Shown: positions 23,679 to 35,029 of the stretch, in pieces
How the letters are laid out: each line of letters starts with the position of its first letter
Position numbering within the stretch: position 1 is the first letter of the stretch
From: Channallabes apus
Taxonomy: Eukaryota > Chordata > Actinopteri > Siluriformes > Clariidae
DNA: 64,000 nt
Reading direction: 5' to 3'
Assembly: GCA_030522415.1 (NCBI GenBank)
Contig: CM060127.1
Coordinates: forward strand, 1,841,114 to 1,905,113
Notes under the pieces: model-generated
What the model was told of the DNA's origin: nothing
The model's input: the letters and a program-made list of their open reading frames with translations, nothing else
The model's database searches: none
Translations under genes and position numbers: made by a program

Positions 23679-23754
23679 GCTTTGACCACAGTTAAAAATA
23701 TTTTAAAAAACAGTTAAAAATAATTTGACATGATGTTAGAATTATTTTATATAT

Positions 23755-23942
23755 AAAGGAGTTATTTCTACTCTCTTGCTCTCTTCCTCATAGATCTGAT
23801 ATTAACGTGTTAAATCTTCCCTGCTGCTATCTTCCTGTCTCCTCTTGCATCTGTTCATTCACGCTCACCTTCCCATACTCTGTCTCTCTCTCTCCCTCTC
23901 TCTCTCCCCCTCTGTCTCCTTCCACCTATCTTCCTCTCCTTT
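23755..23942. repeat. Unclassified dispersed repeat, copy A left part
   Basis: It matches 46070-46260 closely, for example the shared CTTCCTCATAGATCTGAT and TTCCCTGCTGCTATCTTCCT. The copy continues at about 24510-24715. It is split by a LINE tail, an (AT)n tract and a tRNA-like sequence. Confidence 0.7.
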
Positions 23943-24190
23943 GATTCAAATTCAAATTTTATTTGTCACATACACAGTCATACACAGTATGATATGCAGT
24001 GAAATGCTTATACGACAGCCAGTGACCTTAAAAAGAAAATAAAAGCTTATACGTAAGGAATAAATATCAATAAAAAGAAATACTAAAGAAAATAAATTTA
24101 ACTAGTAAAATAGTTGTACAAATATACAATGTACAAATGAGTGCATAATAAAAATCTTACAAAATATAGGGGAAATATATTATTATTATT
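23943..24190 (-). mobile_element. LINE 3'-end fragment
   Basis: It is nearly identical to the 3' end of the LINE at 20087-20290 (shared TTTTATTTGTCACATACACA and the following GTGAAATGCTTA). It is a very short 5'-truncated insertion, placed inside the dispersed repeat copy A at the sequence CCTTTGATTC. Confidence 0.8.
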
Positions 24191-24253
24191 TTTTTTTATT
24201 ATAAATATATATATATATATTTCCCCTATATTTTGTAATATTTTTATTACGCA

Positions 24254-24313
<60 letters not shown>
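24191..24313. repeat. AT-rich palindrome and (AT)n microsatellite
   Basis: The segment TATTTCCCCTATATTTTGTAA around 24218-24238 is the inverted copy of 24160-24180, forming an arm around TTATTATT. A long (AT)n tract at about 24258-24313 follows. Confidence 0.7.
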
Positions 24314-24314
<1 letters not shown>

Positions 24315-24370
24315 CTATATATGTATATAAAATTTTACATGTGAATCTGGTTGTAAAACTTTTTTGACTT

Positions 24371-24441
24371 CCCAAACCGGGAATCGAACTCGAGTTGCTA
24401 CACTGAGAGCGCCGTATCCTAACCACTAGACCACGGAGGAT
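24371..24441 (-). pseudogene. tRNA-Glu-like pseudogene (CTC anticodon position)
   Basis: The minus strand reads GTGGTCTAGTGGTTAGGATA (D arm, A box), then GCGCTCTCAG around the anticodon, and GAGTTCGATTCCCGG (T arm, B box). The acceptor stem (TCCTCCG with TTTGGGA) has two mismatches, and the anticodon and T stems are imperfect. It is therefore a decayed tRNA-Glu or a tRNA-headed element rather than a working gene. Confidence 0.55.
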
Positions 24442-24509
24442 TAATGGCTACTTCTTGGAAATGCCGGCTATTCAACCCGCGACCTTATACACGCGAAGCA
24501 TTGTTTTTT

Positions 24510-24720
24510 CGGGATCTCACCAGGACATTTACAATGGTCAATTTGTAGTAACATATGTCTATAGCACAGGCGTTTAGTCAAACAAATCTATAAACCGATC
24601 TTTTGCTGTTAATAAACAGAGACCTTTCTGACAGACAACGTGTGTGTGTGTGTGTTTGACTGAGTCTCTCCTGGTGTCAGAAAAGCTTACCGAAGCATAG
24701 CGCACTCGCCTCGTTACTAA
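24510..24720. repeat. Unclassified dispersed repeat, copy A right part (LTR-like)
   Basis: It matches 46329-46540. Shared text includes GATCTCACCAGG, TTGCTGTTAATAAACAGAGA, a (GT)n tract and CTGAGTCTCTCCTGG. The AATAAA signal followed by a GT tract and CCTGG.G.CAGAAAAGCTTA resembles an LTR end, but this is not proven. Confidence 0.6.
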
Positions 24721-24771
24721 ACGAACTTTAGACAAACTTTATAAATATGTAGTGCAAAAAAGCATGTACCT

Positions 24772-24841
24772 TGAGCAGGAATCGAACCCGGGTCTCCCAC
24801 ATGAAAGCGCCGAATCCTAACCACTAGACCACCGCACTACA
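24772..24841 (-). pseudogene. tRNA-Glu-like pseudogene (TTC anticodon position)
   Basis: The minus strand reads GGTGGTCTAGTGGTTAGGAT, then CGGCGCTTTCATG, then ACCCGGGTTCGATTCCTG. The A and B boxes are well kept, but the acceptor stem does not pair. It is a second, independent tRNA-Glu-like copy about 400 bp from the first, in the same orientation. Confidence 0.55.
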
Positions 24842-25180
24842 GCAACAAACTGCACACCACACTCATGTAGGCGCCATTTTGCTCCAGTGTAGAAAAACAA
24901 TGGCCGACGGCTCTTTTTTCACTCGGGGCGTGTCTTTGCTCAAACACCAGTGTCAATCAACTATAGTAGGAGTGACTTCACACCGACAGGCTTTTGAAAA
25001 CGGCCTGATTTCAGAAGGGGCATCTTATATTATTAAATTAAAAGAAAATCGCTGGGTGGCTCTTTATCATTGTAGAGTGGTTGTGTACACACTCTCCTAA
25101 CACACAATGTAGTCCAAACAGCTTGAAAAAGTCCATGTAGCACCGTAGGTCCCCTTTAAGATGAATAAAAAGTTATTGAG
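24842..25180. other. Intergenic DNA, no gene recognised
   Basis: A 73-codon plus-strand frame (24879-25100) contains FFTRGVSLLKHQCQSTIVGV, without a recognised family. Nothing else was identified. Confidence 0.4.
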
Positions 25181-25551
25181 TTCCGGAGATCGCTCGTTCG
25201 AACCCCGGGTGATGCCGTTTTCCTCTCAGGGAGGGATGAGAGGTACTTGTGCTCCCACATTAATCACGACTCTACAGCCAATCAGGGGCGTCTGTGAGCT
25301 CGCGCACGCGGAAGGAGCGGCTAGCGCTTTCCTCCGAGTGTGTTACTCCGCCCCTAATGGTGCGTGAGCAAGCAGTTCGAAAAGATGTGGTCGGCTGACG
25401 TCACGTTCGACCCCTGTTCGGAGGAAACAGGGGATAGTCTTCGCCCTCCCGACTGAGTGATAGTGGTAGCCTTAATGTGGGAGCGCCCCCTAGTGACGGG
25501 GAGGAATTGGCTAAGACTAATATTGGGGAGGAAATAGGAACCTCCCCCCCC
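25181..25551 (+). mobile_element. SINE-like element, B-box head, with TSD
   Basis: It begins with CGCTCGTTCGAACCCCGGGTG, a polymerase III B-box-like segment. The body is GC-rich, and it ends at a C/A-rich tail at 25543-25560. Direct repeats AAAAAGTTATTG.GAG flank it (about 25167-25180 and about 25556-25572). The A box is weak or absent, so the head may be truncated. Confidence 0.65.
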
Positions 25552-25572
25552 AAAAAAAAAGTTATTGTGAGT

Positions 25573-26220
25573 TACCAAGGAGTGTTAACCTTCTTTTATT
25601 GGTAAGAAGAGCATGACAGGCAGTGGATAGTAAATGCTATATGCATAATATACTTAATATTAGGGTCATTAATTGCTTTAAATAACTTAAAATGTGTGCA
25701 AATGGCTTACATAATTGGTTCCAAAGCTAAAAAAGGTATTTCTTAGGGGTCTGCAGGTGTTTTGAGGCCCTAAAGGAGCATTTGTGTTTTTTTCATTTAC
25801 TTATAGTAGATGGCTAAAGGCTGATTACACTGATGATTAGTGTCATCATCAGTCTGTGTTTCCCATGAAACAGTGATGGGCTGTCTGTATCTTTCTATCA
25901 AACAGGTGGTTGATAATTTTCACTGTCACAACTGTTGACAGCATGTTCATGATAACATAATAAAATAAACAAATGAATATCATCATTATTATCAAACACT
26001 AATGACCATGCATAAAGACAACATAAGCTTTTGTAATGTCTTACAAAGAAGTAAACTTTTTTTTTTTGTTTATATTAAATAACATTATAGATGGCAGTGT
26101 CATAAACTAACCAAATACTGAACAAAATAGCTACCGTAAGCTAAAGCTATTCAAAACAGGGTGAAATACATTGAAACATTTACACCACCGCTGATACTAA
26201 CAACCATCCATAATATACAT
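25573..26220. other. AT-rich intergenic DNA
   Basis: No gene, RNA or repeat family was recognised. There is a short poly-T tract at about 26058-26068. Confidence 0.45.
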
Positions 26221-26224
26221 AAGG

Positions 26225-26704
26225 CATTAGCTTAGCCACCATCTTCTTCTTCTTTGTCTTTCGGCTGTTCCCTTTCAGGGGTCGCCACAGCAAATCATCT
26301 GCCTCCATCTAACCCTATCCTCTGCATCCTCTTCTCTCATACAAACTAACTTCATGTCCTCTCTCACTGCATCCATAAATCTCCTCTTTGGTCTTCCTCT
26401 AGACCTCCTGTCTGGCAGTTCCAACATCAGCATCCTTCTGCCGATATATTCACCATCTCTCCTCTGAACATGTCCAAACCACCTCAATCTGGCCTCTCTG
26501 ACTTTATCTCCAAAACATCTAACATGGGTTGTCCCTCTGATGAACTCATTCTTGATCCTATCCATCCTTGTCACTCCCAAAGAGAACCTCAACATCTTCA
26601 GCTCTGCTACCTCTAGCTCTGCCTCCTGTCTTTTCTTCAGTGCCACTGTCTCTAAGCCGTAGAGCATTGCTGGTCTCACCACTGTCCTGTACACCTTTCC
26701 ATAT
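26225..26704 (-). mobile_element. RTE-type non-LTR retrotransposon, 3' end only
   Basis: The minus-strand frame at 26275-26694 includes RPAMLYGLETVAL, ELKMLRFSLGVTRMDRI, RLRWFGHVQRRDGEYIGRRM and RRSRGRPKRRFMDAV, the characteristic C-terminal region of RTE-clade polyproteins. It stops after a short tail ending in AAGAAGAAGATGG. It is 5'-truncated at about 26704, so the catalytic reverse-transcriptase domain is absent. Confidence 0.85.
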
Positions 26705-28196
26705 TTGAGCTAAGCTACATAAGGCGCTTTGTTAGATTAACAGTGTTATATATATGCTACGCAAAATTATGTAAGTGACATTGGTTATGTAAGTGACAAG
26801 GTTGTTTATATGCTGGCCAAAGCTAGCAGAACATTCTGTACCCTTTATGTTAGATCAATTATGTACCTTCATTATGTTATGTTCCTTCAATTCAGCTGTA
26901 TCTTAAAAGAAAATTTAAATTTTCATGCCATTAAGGGTACATTTCTTCAAGAAACATTATTTTCTACGTGTATGAATATGTATTTATGATTGTGATGCTG
27001 TTGCATTATTGCTGTTATTTTTCCACGACTTTTACTTACTTTGTTTAAGTATTGCAAAGCAGTTGTACTTGTGTCACTATCAGGATGCTGTGATTTTGCC
27101 TTAATGCAATCGTCTGCTGCAGTTGTTGCACCTGTTGTTGCACTGGCTTGATAACCTGATAACTGGCTTGCAGATGCACTGTGAACCCATTTTTCTTGTA
27201 GCCCTCCTGTGTGCCTGTGGATGTTTAAAAAAAATGCTATTACACATAGCACTAAATTACTTATTTTTTGGTAAAACATTATGAGTAAGAGAGGTTTAAA
27301 AAAAGGAGCAGCCTAAGGGCCCATAACCACCTTAATCCTCCACTGGTAGCACTGGGTTGTGACCTTCTGCCCAAAACGTGCAACAAAAAAAAACAAGATT
27401 CAGTTGAAGTGCGCAGATGAATTCACAGAGAGTGACCGGGACACCTCAGGTCAGGGGCACAGATGGTGGGATGGGGGGATGTTGGATGGGGGCCCATCAG
27501 TTCAAAAAGATTCCGACCCAACCCTCCAGCTAACCTCAGCATTTTTTTCCCACTACCACAATAACGGGAGAAACAGCTTGTACACCAACTTTTGTTTCGA
27601 TTTTCTTTGCTACAATTTATTTAAAACACGTAAATCTGCCACTTTGGTTACCTCCGTGAATAACGCTACTGTTCTAGGGGTCCTAAAACATTCCTTGAAC
27701 TGAGCCGTTCTATGTTGTGCCGGCCAAGCTGTGTACCCAAAAGACACCCGGATGGTCACATGATCAGGTAAGTTTAAATATCGATATCTGTAGTTCTGCG
27801 TTGTAAACGGCACTGTGACACCAACGGAGGAGAAAAACATTTTCACAAACCTAGCCATATAAGTAGACTTAAATTTTTCATATACTCAGTCTATGTTCAA
27901 TCCTCGGTCACATTAATAGACAATTTATTGCTTTATTGTTTTATTGGGACGATAATCTCGAACAGCCTACTAAATATAGGTTACGTCTTGCTTTAAGTGA
28001 TGAATGCAAAAGAATAACTGGACTTGTTGGACTGGAGGATAGTCAAGTGTTTTAGTCTAAATATTGTTGTGGCTAATAAATTTTTTACATTGTCCTGGCA
28101 ACGACAATATTTTTTCATGCTATTCCCGATGACAGACAGGCCCAAGTCATGCTGAAAGAGTCATGTACTTTATATTATATATTTGTAAGGCAGTAG

Positions 28197-28249
<53 letters not shown>

Positions 28250-28414
28250 AGGCAATAAACTAGGATACTTACTCTTGTTAACATATTAAACAATTTGAAA
28301 TTCAACTTATTAAAACAATGTTGCTCTGATAAATTTTTGTTCAAGCCTAAATACATTGAATCTATTTTTATTTAATTCGTTTACAAAACAACTTCCTCGT
28401 GCTTTGCAACATCA

Positions 28415-28458
<44 letters not shown>

Positions 28459-28730
28459 TAGTGGTATTATTAATAATAGTAGTAATTAAAAGAAATAAGT
28501 AATAACTGAATTGCAATCGAAATTACATAAATACTTGTCAAGGTCTATGTTCAAGATTTTGAGGCACTACCGGTTTAGGACCGGTTTGGTACCATTTCTG
28601 TCTATCCAGTAGCTCGGATTTATCGTCAGGTATGTTTAGACCTATTGCTTCATGGAACTGGTCCAAGAAATGAGTAAAAGCGCATCAACATAAATTAATT
28701 CCTACAGTGATCCAGGCCTCACAAACTAAC
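26705..28730. other. Intergenic DNA with (AT)n and (AAT)n tracts
   Basis: (AT)n lies at about 28200-28247 and (AAT)n at about 28416-28458. Open frames at 27359-27703 and 26947-27279 match nothing known to me. No Hox exon was recognised. Confidence 0.45.
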
Positions 28731-28734
28731 TGCC

Positions 28735-28860
28735 CATAAAAGTGTCACGTGGTGGTCATTAAAGTTGGTTTATGGTTTTGGGGAGTTGACAGTCTATAGT
28801 ATTTAACAGCGCTGACGGGATTTCTTTTAAATCTCTTGTACAGAAGGGACCTTCAGTGCT
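28735..28860 (+). promoter_or_regulatory. Candidate vestigial Hox promoter (CDX-type sites around an E-box)
   Basis: Within about 45 bp there is CCATAAA, then TCACGTGG (E-box), then TTTATGG. The two outer motifs are CDX/posterior-Hox-type sites in opposite orientation. The block is non-repetitive in an otherwise repeat-rich interval. In mammals, promoters of central Hox genes carry such sites. Function here is inferred only. Confidence 0.35.
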
Positions 28861-28890
28861 GCCATCGCTTCTCTTTTCCAGAAAGTCATT

Positions 28891-28940
28891 ATGAATTTTG
28901 AATATGCCGACTGGATTTGCTTGGCAGCCAATCGTGGTGA
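28891..28940 (+). pseudogene. Possible hoxa7a start-codon relic
   Basis: ATGAATTTTGAATATGCCGA reads MNFEYAD, weakly like the Hox7 start (MSS.YYAN) with a one-codon loss. It lies 40-150 bp downstream of the CDX/E-box block and between the hoxa9a relic and hoxa4a, where a group 7 gene would sit. A GTGAGT follows at 28937. The similarity is short and could be chance. Confidence 0.25.
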
Positions 28941-30825
28941 GTTTACATGTTATTGTTGTTGTTGTTTTAAATATATTTGTTTAAGAGGACTAGGGAATGA
29001 GATTTAGAGGAGTTCACGATCCATACGTTTTGCTAACTATTTCTGTTATCGTTTTTAAAGAGCATATCCTTTCAGTCTAAGCAAAGTCCTGTAGCTGATT
29101 TCGATTTGCCTTTAAACACTTGCTCATGGATCGTCTTTTCACAGCACTTTTCTTATGAATTTGATATATGTTTGGTATTCTTTTTTGAGCACAGAATTGA
29201 GCTAAAGGGCTGTATTGAAGACATTAGCAACATGATAAATACTGTGTTTACAAATACACCATGATGTGGTATATTTTCTTGTTCGTCTTGACATATTTCT
29301 AATTAAAATATCTGTATAATTGTATACACAGAGTTCAAAGTCAGAATTTTTAAGAGTTATCTTTGGAATACAGCATTCTTGAATTTTTCTTTGAGCTTTA
29401 TGGGCAGCGAAATGTAATTGTGGTTATGAAGTTTGTTTTGGAAGAACGTTTTATTTAAACTTCAGGATTAAATAAAGGGTAGCGGATAAAAGTCAGCGGA
29501 TAATTATCGTGTTCATCTTCGTCTTTCACAACATGGTTTCTGCAATGTTTTCTGTTTCTGCCTTCACGGATTTGTGCTGTACGAAATTAATATGAATAAA
29601 ATGCCCTCTTGGTTCATTCACGCAGGTTACCTATTCCTGTTTGACTTCGCTATCCCATTTAGATGTAATTTTAAATTGATTAAAATATCATATTAATTAA
29701 AATATTCTGAGACAGAAATTCGTATTTGCAGCCCAGCAATTACGCTTTTCAATGGTTTTGTTTCCTCCTGAGTGTGCTTGTTAGTAAATATATCAAAGAG
29801 CTATTGTGCATCGTTGTACACGCCAGATTATTAAAACCAATTATATTTAGTAACCTATAATAGAATGAATGTAATTTGTCCTGTTTTATCTACTTTTTCA
29901 AGAAACGAGGCTTCATCTTTTTAGGGGGGGGAGGGGGAAGGGGGGGGGGTTACATACAAATGCGAGAACGAGTGAAAGACATTATGACACTGACCTAGAC
30001 AGAGGAGAGATTGGAGGGGAAAATTGATTCTCACTTGTTCTTGGTTCATCACGAGGTCACCAGTGGCAGGAAGATAAATGTTCACAGGCTGTACCAACAG
30101 AGCTTTGGTCAAGTTCAGTGTCATTCTCATTCTGCGCCTCTGCGCTCAATAAGAAAGGAATTAATTAAAAAAAAACGTAGCTTGATATCACAGAATAACA
30201 AAGAAACCGACAAGCTAAAATCCAACATATCTTGGTTGCCAAAATGCACCAGAACAACGCAAAATTGTGTGAATGTCCAATAAGACAGAAAATAGAACTG
30301 GAAAAAAGAGATGCATGTGTCTGTACTGCGGGTGTCTGTGTGTGGAGGAGTCGGTGTGTGTGTGTGTGTGTGTGTGTGTTGGCAGATCGTCCGAAAATGT
30401 TAAAGGATGAAGTCTGTTGCATATACCTTTGGCCTAATTTGGTTTCAATATTTTGATGTGCTCTGTGATCCATTTTCCTTAGCACTTTGAGACAAAAGCC
30501 AAACATACAGTATGTTCTAGCTTTGTAGATGAGCTTCAAAAATCTTAAGCAAAATTATGAATTAATGAAATTCCCATTTTTTTACACATCACATTGTTTG
30601 TCACAAATTAATTGTCCTGTAGTGCAAGTGAACAAGGTAAAAAAATATGATATAGATAAAAAAAACAATTATTTGAAAATTTTTATTAAAGTTTCTTCAA
30701 TGATGTTTTGCAATGTTGTTCAATGATTTAAAGTGGCATTTGTAATACAATACACAAACTTTTTGATTAAATTGTACAACTACTCCTCTATTGCCATCAT
30801 TTTGTAATTAAACTAACAAAGTAGG

Positions 30826-30877
<52 letters not shown>

Positions 30878-30980
30878 GTGTGTGTTTATCCATGGAAAGT
30901 TGACTGGAAGGGAAAAGTGTGTTAGGAAAAAGTGCACAAGCAACAAGGATGAGTGTGGCCTTAAGTAGATTGTCAAGCAA
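28941..30980. other. Intergenic DNA with G-rich, (GT)n and (CA)n tracts
   Basis: G-rich tracts lie at 29923-29949, (GT)n at about 30353-30379 and (CA)n at about 30831-30874. No hoxa5a exon was found in this interval, which is where it would be expected. Confidence 0.5.
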
Positions 30981-30984
30981 AGCT

Positions 30985-31650
30985 GTTCCAAGAACTTGGG
31001 AGAACTTTTTGAGAAGCGAAGTGAGGCTGGAGTCAGTGCATCAAGATCCCCAATCTATAATAAATGGTATACAACTGATGCATGCCTAGTATCAAGTCAC
31101 CCCTGGAGCAGAGACAACATCAGAAACATCTTACCTAAGGAGAAAAAAAAACTGGACCGTGCCTTAGCAGTCCTCTTTTCAGAAGCAAATTATGAAGTTC
31201 ATTTGAAAACCAGAGTCTGGAGGAAGACTGGAGAGGCACAGAGGCTGAGTTGTTTAAGTTGCTTGAAGCCCAGTGGAAAATTTCCACAGTGAAGATTTGG
31301 GGTGCATTGATGGTCCACTGAATTTTATCATGTCCAACACAGCCATTTAGATTTTGCTTCGATCTGCTGAAAATCACTATTTGTCTTAGATCCTGCTCAC
31401 AGTGTAAAAATTACCTGGTAAAATTAACTGGTTTGCTTAGCAACATATTACTGTGCTAAATTGGCCAGCCAACTTACCTGACCTGAACCCCTTTAGGAAT
31501 CTATGGGCTATGCCAAGATGGAAATAAAAATACTTAACCCAACAAAATAGCTGAGCCAAAGACTGTTACCAAAGCAACCACATTATCAATAACATCTCAT
31601 GCCACATTGATGCAGTAGTTCATGGTAAAGGAAACCGACCAATAGCATGC
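30985..31650 (+). mobile_element. Tc1-like transposon relic with internal deletions
   Basis: Fragments follow Tc1 transposase order: GAGAAAAAAAAACTGGACCG near 31140, CAGAGTCTGGAGGAAGACTG near 31210, TTTGGGGTGCATTGATGGTC near 31297, then TGACCTGAACCCC..AGGAATCTATGGG near 31480 (the L.DLNP..NLW block), and CGCATTGATGCAGTA-like text near 31610. Deletions and stops are frequent. Terminal repeats were not located. Confidence 0.7.
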
Positions 31651-32842
31651 CTATATGACTATAACTTTAAGAAGTTGGACATTTCTGTAGAGTAAATCCT
31701 TTTCTGTAGACATTGTAATTTTTGGAGAAACAGAATTTGGTATTTTAATTAGCTTTCTGCTGTAAACATTGAAAGAAAAGTCTTGAAATTTTTTAGCCTA
31801 TGTGAAATAAGTATATAATATATGAGTTTCAGGTTTTTAATTAAATTATGAAAAATGACTATCAAGATGCACTGCATACAGGCACATTTACATAGCCTGT
31901 TCAAGGCAGGAACACTGCCTATGCAAAAAACACAGAGGATTAACCAGGGACAGTGTTGTTGTTGTGCATTTAATCTAATAGTGACAGAGAAGAGTGTCTT
32001 GCCCCTATCAAATGAGAGGAGATTCCTGAGACGTGTGAGGCATGCAACACATTATCAAGAAGCTTTAAAAGCAATAAACAGTCAGCTGCTAACCCATAGA
32101 TTGAACATAGTCATTTGTAGTAGAGTTACACTCCAAATAAATTAATGTCAACAAATAGGAGACTGTGAGGTCTGGGAGCTCCTTTCGCTGAGCAATAGCA
32201 TTTCAACACTCAGATCACAGACTCTAATTAATCTATAATCAACACTATGTATAGTTTTTCTTTTCTTCAGTGCAAATGGTACGCATTACATTAGACACAG
32301 ACACTCTTGTGTTAAACGTCACACCTCTTATGAGTCTGGAATGATGACACATTCTTAAAAGCACACACTGAGCTGGCCTAACACTGGACTGATGGTTCCA
32401 GAGTAAACTACAAAGGGGAGCAATGGTGGCATGCTGGATTTTTTTCTTAGCAGCTTTAGCACAGACATTGTGTGAAAGTTCTTAGCGAAGATTTGAGTGA
32501 GTGAGTGAATAAATGAACAAGTGAATGGGTGAGTGATGCTTCTTTAACTCTTTTCAGATTTCACATTTTTGACTCCCTAAATGCTATCTTTCTGTCATTC
32601 ACTTTTCTGTGTAAATGCTCTCTGTTTATTCACATTCAATATTTGAGATTCTACAATAGGTCAAGTGACATATAAAATAGCATAGGGTTGCCAGATTAAG
32701 CTGTATAATTTACCTAGATAAGGCTGAAATCCCTCCTCCCCAAATAGAGAGCACCTATGTGGCTGTGCAGTATCTAGGCTATTTAAAATAGATTCCAAAT
32801 TCTGATAATAAATGCTTTTCCATTTACAGATACTTTTGCACC

Positions 32843-32891
<49 letters not shown>

Positions 32892-33470
32892 ATCAATGTT
32901 ACTCAGTGAAATGTCACCTGTCTCCTGAGCCTGGTAAAAATTACTTGGCAGTAATCACTAAACAGTGAGATGTTTTGTTAATTTTACATGTAATTTTTGC
33001 ATGTAATTTATCTTATCTTGCAAAATGGCTGACAAAGTTGATGGCAGAATTACGTGTGGCATGTTGCATTTATTTCATCTCTTTTCCAGCCTTGTATGTA
33101 ATGACAAAGTTTGTAACACTGGATATACAGTGGGATTTCTATTTTGATCAAGCACTATTCTTTAAGACCATTCAGATGAGCCATAACGTCATTGTAAAAG
33201 CCATTCTTTCATTACCAGACATTAATTCCATCCCAACATGATAACTAATGATGGAAAACTCCCCAATCTGACATCACCATTTACAGCATTAAAGCATAAT
33301 TTTTGAGACTGTCTTGATTGGTAGGCCCACTGTACATTGCCAGTACAGTGGGCCTCGGTATGTCCTAATCATGTGCATGCCCATTTGTAACTCTTTCACA
33401 CAGTTCATATTTAAATTGAAACCTTATTCTGATTTTCAGATTTTAATGGATATACTATGTACTAATCTCA
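31651..33470. other. Intergenic DNA with a (CA)n tract
   Basis: A (CA)n microsatellite lies at about 32847-32889. Open frames (for example 31855-32145 and 32975-33241) have no recognised family. No RNA gene was identified. Confidence 0.45.
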
Positions 33471-33474
33471 TAAT

Positions 33475-34690
33475 TTTATTTGTATAGTGCTTTAAATAAT
33501 TATCATTGTCGCAAAGCAGCTTTACACAATCAAAAGAAATTATGGATGTTTGTATGAAATGTGCCTATCACAGGAGGCTTAGGGCACAAGGCGGGGTTCA
33601 CCAATCCATTGCAGGCCATACACACACTTACACACATACATACACACACTCACACTACAGGCAATTTGGAAACATCAATTAACCTAACCTACATGTCTTT
33701 GGAATGTGGGAGGTAACTGGAGTACCAGGAGGAAACCCACCAAGCACGGGGAGAACATGCAAACTCATGAGAAGGTTATTAGAAATTATAAATTATAAAT
33801 AATAATAAAAAAATAACTCATGAGAAATTATTAGATAGTCCCTGATTTGCAGGCCAAGGGCGATGGTGGCAAGGGAAAAAACCTTGAGAGGAACCAGACT
33901 CAACAGGAAACCCATCCTCATGTGATAACGGATAGCAGGGCTTGATCTGCAGTGTGTTAGGAGGCTGGAAGTTCAGAATAACAGGAGATGTCTTTAAGTA
34001 TGGAGTCCAGTTCATTATTGGAGGTTCAGGTAGACTGTCAGGAATAGCATGTGTAGCTCGACATGGGGGACCGGGAGAGGGAAAGTAAGAGAGAAGAGTA
34101 GAGAGCAGAATAGAAGGAGAGATAACAGTTAGGTATGGTTACTGTCACACAATGTAGAAGGTGAATGTATATTTAGTGCAGAGTGCAAGCAGGGACTCCT
34201 GCAGGACTAATTGGCATCATAACTAAAAGGGAGAGCCAGAAGGAAACACAGACATGAGGGGGAACCGGACTGTAAAGCAACACTTCATTGTCAACAAACC
34301 TGAGTGATCAATGACAGTGGGGGAAGACAGTATCTAAACATATCAGTTCACCATAATAATCTACATCCACGAGTCCTCCAGATCTGCTCATTTACCTAAG
34401 GCAAACATATTTACAAAAATATTGGCTAAATAAAGAGGTTTTTAGCCTAGACTTAAACACTGAGACTGTGTCTGAGTCCTGAACCTTGGGGCTTTGTAAG
34501 AAAAAGCTCCACCCCAGCTGTAGTTTTCATAATACGTGGTACTGACAAGCAGCCTGAATCTTTAGATCAAAGAAAGTGATGCTAATTAACTTAGCATCCA
34601 GTAGTGAATAAAGAAATCAGGTGCAGCAAATTGATTTGCCCTGGCAGGTCTCTAGAAATTGGAAGGTGACCAAATTGTGATATTTTTGGT
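33475..34690. repeat. Long fish dispersed repeat of the GTCGCAAAGCAGCTTTACAC type
   Basis: It contains TATAGTGCTTTAAATAATTA and GTCGCAAAGCAGCTTTACAC (about 33484-33530), CCTTGAGAGGAACCAGACTC (about 33881-33900) and CCATCCTCATGTGATAAC. I recognise this combination as an abundant interspersed fish repeat. Its class is not certain. A partial SINE at 33565-33770 interrupts it, followed by a local duplication of AACTCATGAGAA (33763 and 33817). Confidence 0.6.
33565..33770 (-). mobile_element. Partial copy of the tRNA-derived SINE
   Basis: It shares AGGAGGCTTAGGGCACAA, CAATTAACCTAACCTACATG and AACCCACCAAGCACGGGGAG with the full SINE at 23306-23678. It lacks the tRNA-like head and the (AATG)n tail, so it is a truncated, older copy. 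Confidence 0.75.
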
Positions 34691-34793
34691 TACCTTTTAT
34701 TTAACATGCTTGCAGAACACAGTATACTGACAATGGATACTTCTCTTTGACTATTAACTTATATGGCAGCAGATTCCAGACTTATATATGCTA

Positions 34794-34833
<40 letters not shown>

Positions 34834-35029
34834 TGGTTGCATTTGTAAATGCATTTTGTATGTTTGAATAGAATACTATATTTTCTATTTAAAACAATTT
34901 CAATAAACAGCTATACATAAGGGATGACAATTCATTCTCATTTTCAATCCCTATGCTGTTTTGGAGTCTGAAAAACAGAAGTAATAGCAATCCTTACATT
35001 TGTAATAAATATTTTAATTTAATTGTTAG
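34691..35029. repeat. (AAT)n microsatellite and flanks
   Basis: (AAT)n lies at about 34793-34833. No gene is present. Confidence 0.7.

Noticed and set aside
29083..29110. GTCCTGTAGCTGATTTCGATT, reminiscent of miR-10
   Set aside because: It has mismatches in the seed and centre, no star arm nearby, and HoxA clusters usually lack miR-10.
30165..30539. 124-codon minus frame with a poly-His/Thr run
   Set aside because: The run is the translation of a (GT)n microsatellite.
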